Shown: positions 61,169-64,000 of the stretch, in pieces
How positions within the stretch are numbered: position 1 is the first letter of the stretch
Layout: each line of letters begins with the position of its first letter
Assembly (NCBI GenBank): GCA_950054155.1
Contig: CATLOT010000001.1
Span: 186,001 to 250,000 of the forward strand
Source of the DNA: an uncultured Bacteriovoracaceae bacterium
GTDB lineage: Bacteria > Bdellovibrionota > Bacteriovoracia > Bacteriovoracales > Bacteriovoracaceae
Reading direction: 5' to 3'
Length of the DNA stretch: 64,000 nucleotides
Position numbers and translations under genes: made by a program
The notes under the pieces: generated by a model
Told to the model about the DNA's origin: nothing
The model's input: the letters and a program-made list of their open reading frames with translations, nothing else
The model's database searches: none

Positions 61169-61344
61169 ACTTCCTTCCTTTTATGAGTATTATTGTGTTC
61201 ATCAGAATCATCATCTAATAGTATTCTTTTGCTTGGTGTATCGAGGTCATCAAATTGACCGCTCTTGGCCGCCCAAATAAAAAAGAGGACGAAAACAGAG
61301 CCTAAGATCAAGGCCATGGGGATGAGAATTTTAAGAATTTCCAT
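61165..61344 (-). CDS. ccoS: cbb3 oxidase maturation protein CcoS
   Basis: A 59-residue protein with one N-terminal membrane helix (ILIPMALILGSVFVLFFIW), then AAKSGQFDDLDTPSKRILLD, the CcoS signature (GQFDDLDTPA/SxRIL). GGAG lies nine bases upstream of ATG 61344. It overlaps ccoI (14 bases) and ccoNO (4 bases). CcoS is needed to insert metals in CcoN. Confidence 0.93.
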   Translation of the reverse strand: MEILKILIPMALILGSVFVLFFIWAAKSGQFDDLDTPSKRILLDDDSDEHNNTHKRKEV

Positions 61345-63733
61345 GACTGATCTCCAAAATATTATCTCTGGTTTGAAAGAGGGTGATGCCTAAAACAGTG
61401 AGGCTACTTAATGGCATAAGCACTGCAGCCTCGAGGGGACCGATAAAACCAAAAATAGCTAAAACTGCTCCAGAAATGTTATACATTAATGAAAAGCTTA
61501 GGTTTATCTTAACAGTATTAATCGCTTTTTGGGCAAGAAAAAGAGCTTTATTAATATGCTCAAGATTGGGCTGAGTGAGAAATATATCTGCCACTCTAAG
61601 GCTGACTTCAACTGAACCGTGGGTTGCAATACTTGTCATCGCCTCGTTGAAAGCAAGAGAATCGTTAGCCCCATCTCCAACAAAGAGGGAATGAGGAAGA
61701 TGGCGAACTTTTTGTGCTTTGTCCTCTGGGCTCATCTGCGCCAAAAAGGTTCTTTCTTTAAACTCAAGAAGAGCTGCAGTTTCATTGACGATAGCCTCTT
61801 TATCACCAGAGAAGAGGTAAGTCTGATAACCATTGGCTCTTAGCGTCTTGAGAGTAGCAGGTGCTTCCTCTCTTAAAGAATCATTAAGAGTGAGCTTTAA
61901 GATTGCTTCACCATTTTTAGTAATATTTACGATGGTGTCTTTGTTTGTTCCCTCAGATGAAAAGGCTTCATAAGAGTCTTGGTTGATTTTAGCCCGGATA
62001 CCAAATCCAAGAATCTCTTCATAAGAATCAAACTCAAGAGTGTTGAGCCATTGATCTTGGGTATTGGCCCATTGAGTAATAGCTTTGGCGACAGGATGAG
62101 AGCTTTTGCATTCAAGAGAAAAGGCGATTTCCTGAGGACTAAACTGAGAAAAGTGTTCTTCATTAAGAACCTCGACTTTTGTTACAGAATAATCACCTTT
62201 AGTAAGAGTTCCCGTTTTATCAAAAATGATATTCTTAACTTTTGTAAGCTTCTCTAGCGCATCCTCAGTTTTAATAATAATACCGTGAGATTGGCCAAGG
62301 CTCATTATTCGGCTAAATGTGAGTGGTGTCGCGAGTCCAAAAGCGCAGGGGCAGGTGACAATGATAAGAGCGAGAGTGTTTTCAAGGGCCTTTTCAAATC
62401 CAAGAAAAGAATAATTGGCAAAGAACGATACAATCGCGACCAAGATAATAATATTTACAAAGTACTTACTTACAGTGTCAGTGAGGTATGAGTAGTGTGA
62501 TTCTTTGAGTGATTGGTGTTCAAGATCTGTTAAGAGCTTGCCAAGGCGAGTTTCCCTTCCCACCTTTTCTGCTTTTACTTCAACGCGAGAGCCGATATTT
62601 AAGGTGCCCATGAAGACCTTACTACCTTTTTCATGGAGTATATTTTGGCTCTCTCCTGTGAGGGTACTGAGATTGATTTTAGTAGCGCCTTTTGTGATAA
62701 CTCCATCGCAGGGGAAAACTTGATTGGGAAGAATAGCAATACTATCGCCAGTATTAAGTTGATCAGGATGGATGTGTTCAAAGTCGCCATTAGCCATTTT
62801 TCTTTGAATGCTTCCTCGTTGAAAAATTCCCGAAAGATCGTTCTTATTAAGGCTTGTTTGCTGAACTTTACGCAAAACAAAGCGACTGAGAAGAATAAGA
62901 AAAGTGAGAGTGGTGATCGAATCAAAGTAAATAAGCTCTTTTCCCATAAGGAGAAAGTAGGAACTTATAAGAAACCCAAGAATGATCGCGAGGCTTAGGG
63001 GGATATCTATATTAACTCTTTTATTCTTGAGGGAACTCCAGGCTGATTTATAAAAAGGTGAAGCACAATAGGTTACAACCGGAAGAACAAGGATAAAGCT
63101 TAAAAGACCAAAACTTAGAGAGTAACCCCCATTTGCTCCCGCATAAACACTTCCAGCGTAGAGCATAATATTCATCATAGAAAAGCCGGCAATACCAATT
63201 TTTAAAAGAAGAGAGCGTTCTTCTTTGAGTTTCAGCTTTTCCAGTTCATCCTGATTGGAAATCGGAAAAGGAGGGTAGCCCAATTTATTAAGAGTTTCCG
63301 CAGCCTTTTTGAATTTATCGTGATCTTTATGAAGTGTAATAGTGACGAGGCTTTTACCAATATTTAGGCGTGCCTCTTTAACTTCTTCGACTAACTCTGG
63401 AAGTCTTTCGATGAGCCACAGACAGGCTAGGCAGTGAACACCTTTAAGATAAAAGGACATGGACCATAGCCCTTCTTGAAAGGAGCCATAATCATTAAGA
63501 AATTGCGTATGATTAAGGTAATCAAAGTGAGTGTCTTCTACAGAGACGGGTTTTGTGTAATCACCTGTTTGATCTTGAATTTTATAAAATTGCTGGAGAT
63601 TTCCTTGTTCAAGGATTGAATAGACACTTAAGCAGCCTTGGCAACAGAATACATTTTTGCTGTCGTCGTAAAACGGCGCATGTACTGGCTCATGGCAGTG
63701 TTTACAATGAATGAGGGTATTAACCTGACCCAT
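61331..63733 (-). CDS. ccoI: Copper-translocating P-type ATPase CcoI (FixI)
   Basis: An N-terminal Cys cluster (HCKHCHEP, FCCQGC), a heavy-metal-binding domain (KGVHCLACLWL), eight helices, the CPC motif TCPCAFGLATP, the phosphorylation site DKTGTLTKG and hinge GDGANDSLAF. FixI/CcoI supplies copper to the oxidase. I start at ATG 63733; an upstream TTG (63784) and ATG (63769) lie at or before the predicted transcription start. First gene of ccoI-ccoS-ccoNO-ccoQ-ccoP-ccoG. Confidence 0.92.
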   Translation of the reverse strand: MGQVNTLIHCKHCHEPVHAPFYDDSKNVFCCQGCLSVYSILEQGNLQQFYKIQDQTGDYTKPVSVEDTHFDYLNHTQFLNDYGSFQEGLWSMSFYLKGVHCLACLWLIERLPELVEEVKEARLNIGKSLVTITLHKDHDKFKKAAETLNKLGYPPFPISNQDELEKLKLKEERSLLLKIGIAGFSMMNIMLYAGSVYAGANGGYSLSFGLLSFILVLPVVTYCASPFYKSAWSSLKNKRVNIDIPLSLAIILGFLISSYFLLMGKELIYFDSITTLTFLILLSRFVLRKVQQTSLNKNDLSGIFQRGSIQRKMANGDFEHIHPDQLNTGDSIAILPNQVFPCDGVITKGATKINLSTLTGESQNILHEKGSKVFMGTLNIGSRVEVKAEKVGRETRLGKLLTDLEHQSLKESHYSYLTDTVSKYFVNIIILVAIVSFFANYSFLGFEKALENTLALIIVTCPCAFGLATPLTFSRIMSLGQSHGIIIKTEDALEKLTKVKNIIFDKTGTLTKGDYSVTKVEVLNEEHFSQFSPQEIAFSLECKSSHPVAKAITQWANTQDQWLNTLEFDSYEEILGFGIRAKINQDSYEAFSSEGTNKDTIVNITKNGEAILKLTLNDSLREEAPATLKTLRANGYQTYLFSGDKEAIVNETAALLEFKERTFLAQMSPEDKAQKVRHLPHSLFVGDGANDSLAFNEAMTSIATHGSVEVSLRVADIFLTQPNLEHINKALFLAQKAINTVKINLSFSLMYNISGAVLAIFGFIGPLEAAVLMPLSSLTVLGITLFQTRDNILEISHGNS

Positions 63734-63770
63734 TTTATGTCGATCCTTTTTTCGTTGATTCCCTTTCATG

Positions 63771-63812
63771 AATATAAGCGTCAATTGTGTTTAATTGCAT
63801 GACATAGATCAT
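63771..63812 (-). promoter_or_regulatory. FNR-type site and -10 box before the cco operon
   Basis: On the minus strand ATGATCTATGTCAT (63799-63812) has TGAT and TCA half-sites around four bases, close to the FNR/ANR box TTGAT-N4-ATCAA. A TATATT -10 lies at 63771-63776, giving a start near 63764, so the box centre is about -41.5, the class II activator position. This suggests oxygen control of ccoI onward. Confidence 0.5.
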
Positions 63813-63840
63813 ATTTTAGTAAGAGAATGATGAGGATTCA

Positions 63841-64000
63841 TTAAGAGACTTTTTTAAGAAGAGCGCTAAGAATGGAGCGTAAATCTTGATCAGATTCCTC
63901 TTCTAAAATTTCAAGAACGGTAGAGCGGTCGAGAAAGACAACTTCTGAGTCATGGCTTATTTGCGCTCCATAAATGCTGGGGGTGTGTCCCATAAGCTCG
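63841..64000 (-). CDS. Partial cyclic-nucleotide-binding-like protein at the window end
   Basis: The last 52 residues of a minus-strand gene: GHTPSIYGAQISHDSEVVFLDRSTVLEIL resembles the end of a cNMP-binding beta-roll (in part: SEVVFLDRSTVLEIL), followed by only ~25 helical residues, so there is no Crp-type HTH after it. The start lies beyond the window. It sits just upstream of the cco operon in the same direction. Confidence 0.5.
   Translation of the reverse strand, partial: ELMGHTPSIYGAQISHDSEVVFLDRSTVLEILEEESDQDLRSILSALLKKVS

Noticed and set aside
1-64000. CRISPR arrays, insertion sequences, prophage genes
   Set aside because: No regular spaced repeats, transposase or phage structural genes were seen in the window.

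Overview
This window comes from a moderately AT-rich Gram-negative bacterium. Signal peptides, lipoproteins with lipoboxes, TolC/RND efflux, an LpxO-like lipid A enzyme and a cbb3 oxidase all point to a diderm envelope and aerobic or microaerobic respiration. The gene mix (fused CcoN-CcoO, fused E1 alpha-beta 2-oxoacid dehydrogenase, many small exported proteins, proteases and lipoproteins) best fits the Bdellovibrionota, most likely a Bacteriovorax/Halobacteriovorax-type organism. That placement is inference from gene content. No 16S rRNA gene is present.

Layout. 1-4 kb: a cut-off membrane gene, a tRNA-dihydrouridine synthase, a lipoprotein, a MutT-type Nudix gene coupled to a membrane protein and a zinc-ribbon membrane protein. 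4-10.5 kb: a CNNM/CorC-type transporter, leucine dehydrogenase, an outer-membrane barrel protein and a fused E1; leucine dehydrogenase and E1 suggest branched-chain amino acid breakdown. 10.5-16 kb: a ComEC-core protein, nadC-nadB and a lipoprotein ending in a thioredoxin domain. 16-19.4 kb: a haem uptake operon, hmuT-hmuU-hmuV-hugZ, with a GNRA-capped hairpin in its leader. 19.7-27.7 kb: an orphan solute-binding protein; a pentapeptide-repeat gene facing an XRE-type regulator across a cluster of TTGC/GCAA sites; a VWA-like exported protein, mutY, an exported EEP-fold hydrolase, envelope proteins, an L,D-transpeptidase and LpxO. 28 kb: rnpB (RNase P RNA) with promoter and terminator. 28-33.6 kb: TolC plus an RND pump without an adaptor gene. 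33.7-36.9 kb: aroC-aroB-aroA. 36.9-40.3 kb: a DUF1854 gene, an ABC exporter with an N-terminal extension, an 83-residue protein and a 42-residue small ORF with its own promoter. 40.4-47.7 kb: an epimerase homologue lacking its catalytic Tyr, a HAD/DUF2608 phosphatase, a serine protease with a small exported partner, a cis-trans fatty acid isomerase and others. 47.8-49 kb: a tRNA(CAU) with two extra copies of its 3' end flanking a low-GC lipoprotein gene and a GC-rich patch. 49-56 kb: dapF, a VanZ-like protein, tlyA, a LOG protein, cytochrome c, a metalloprotease, a short HPF and a CXXCH protein. 56-63.8 kb: the complete cbb3 oxidase locus ccoI-ccoS-ccoNO-ccoQ-ccoP-ccoG plus a SafE-like gene and a small membrane ORF, headed by an FNR-type site at about -41.5. 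The window ends inside a probable cyclic-nucleotide-binding protein.

How the genes work together. The haem uptake operon and cbb3 locus (copper P-ATPase, assembly factors, cytochromes) form a respiratory theme. The amino-acid genes cover aromatic synthesis, lysine/peptidoglycan precursor (dapF), NAD and BCAA catabolism. The most unusual stretches are the 36.9-40.3 kb export-like cassette with its unannotated small ORF, the tRNA 3'-end repeat island, and the TTGC operator cluster.
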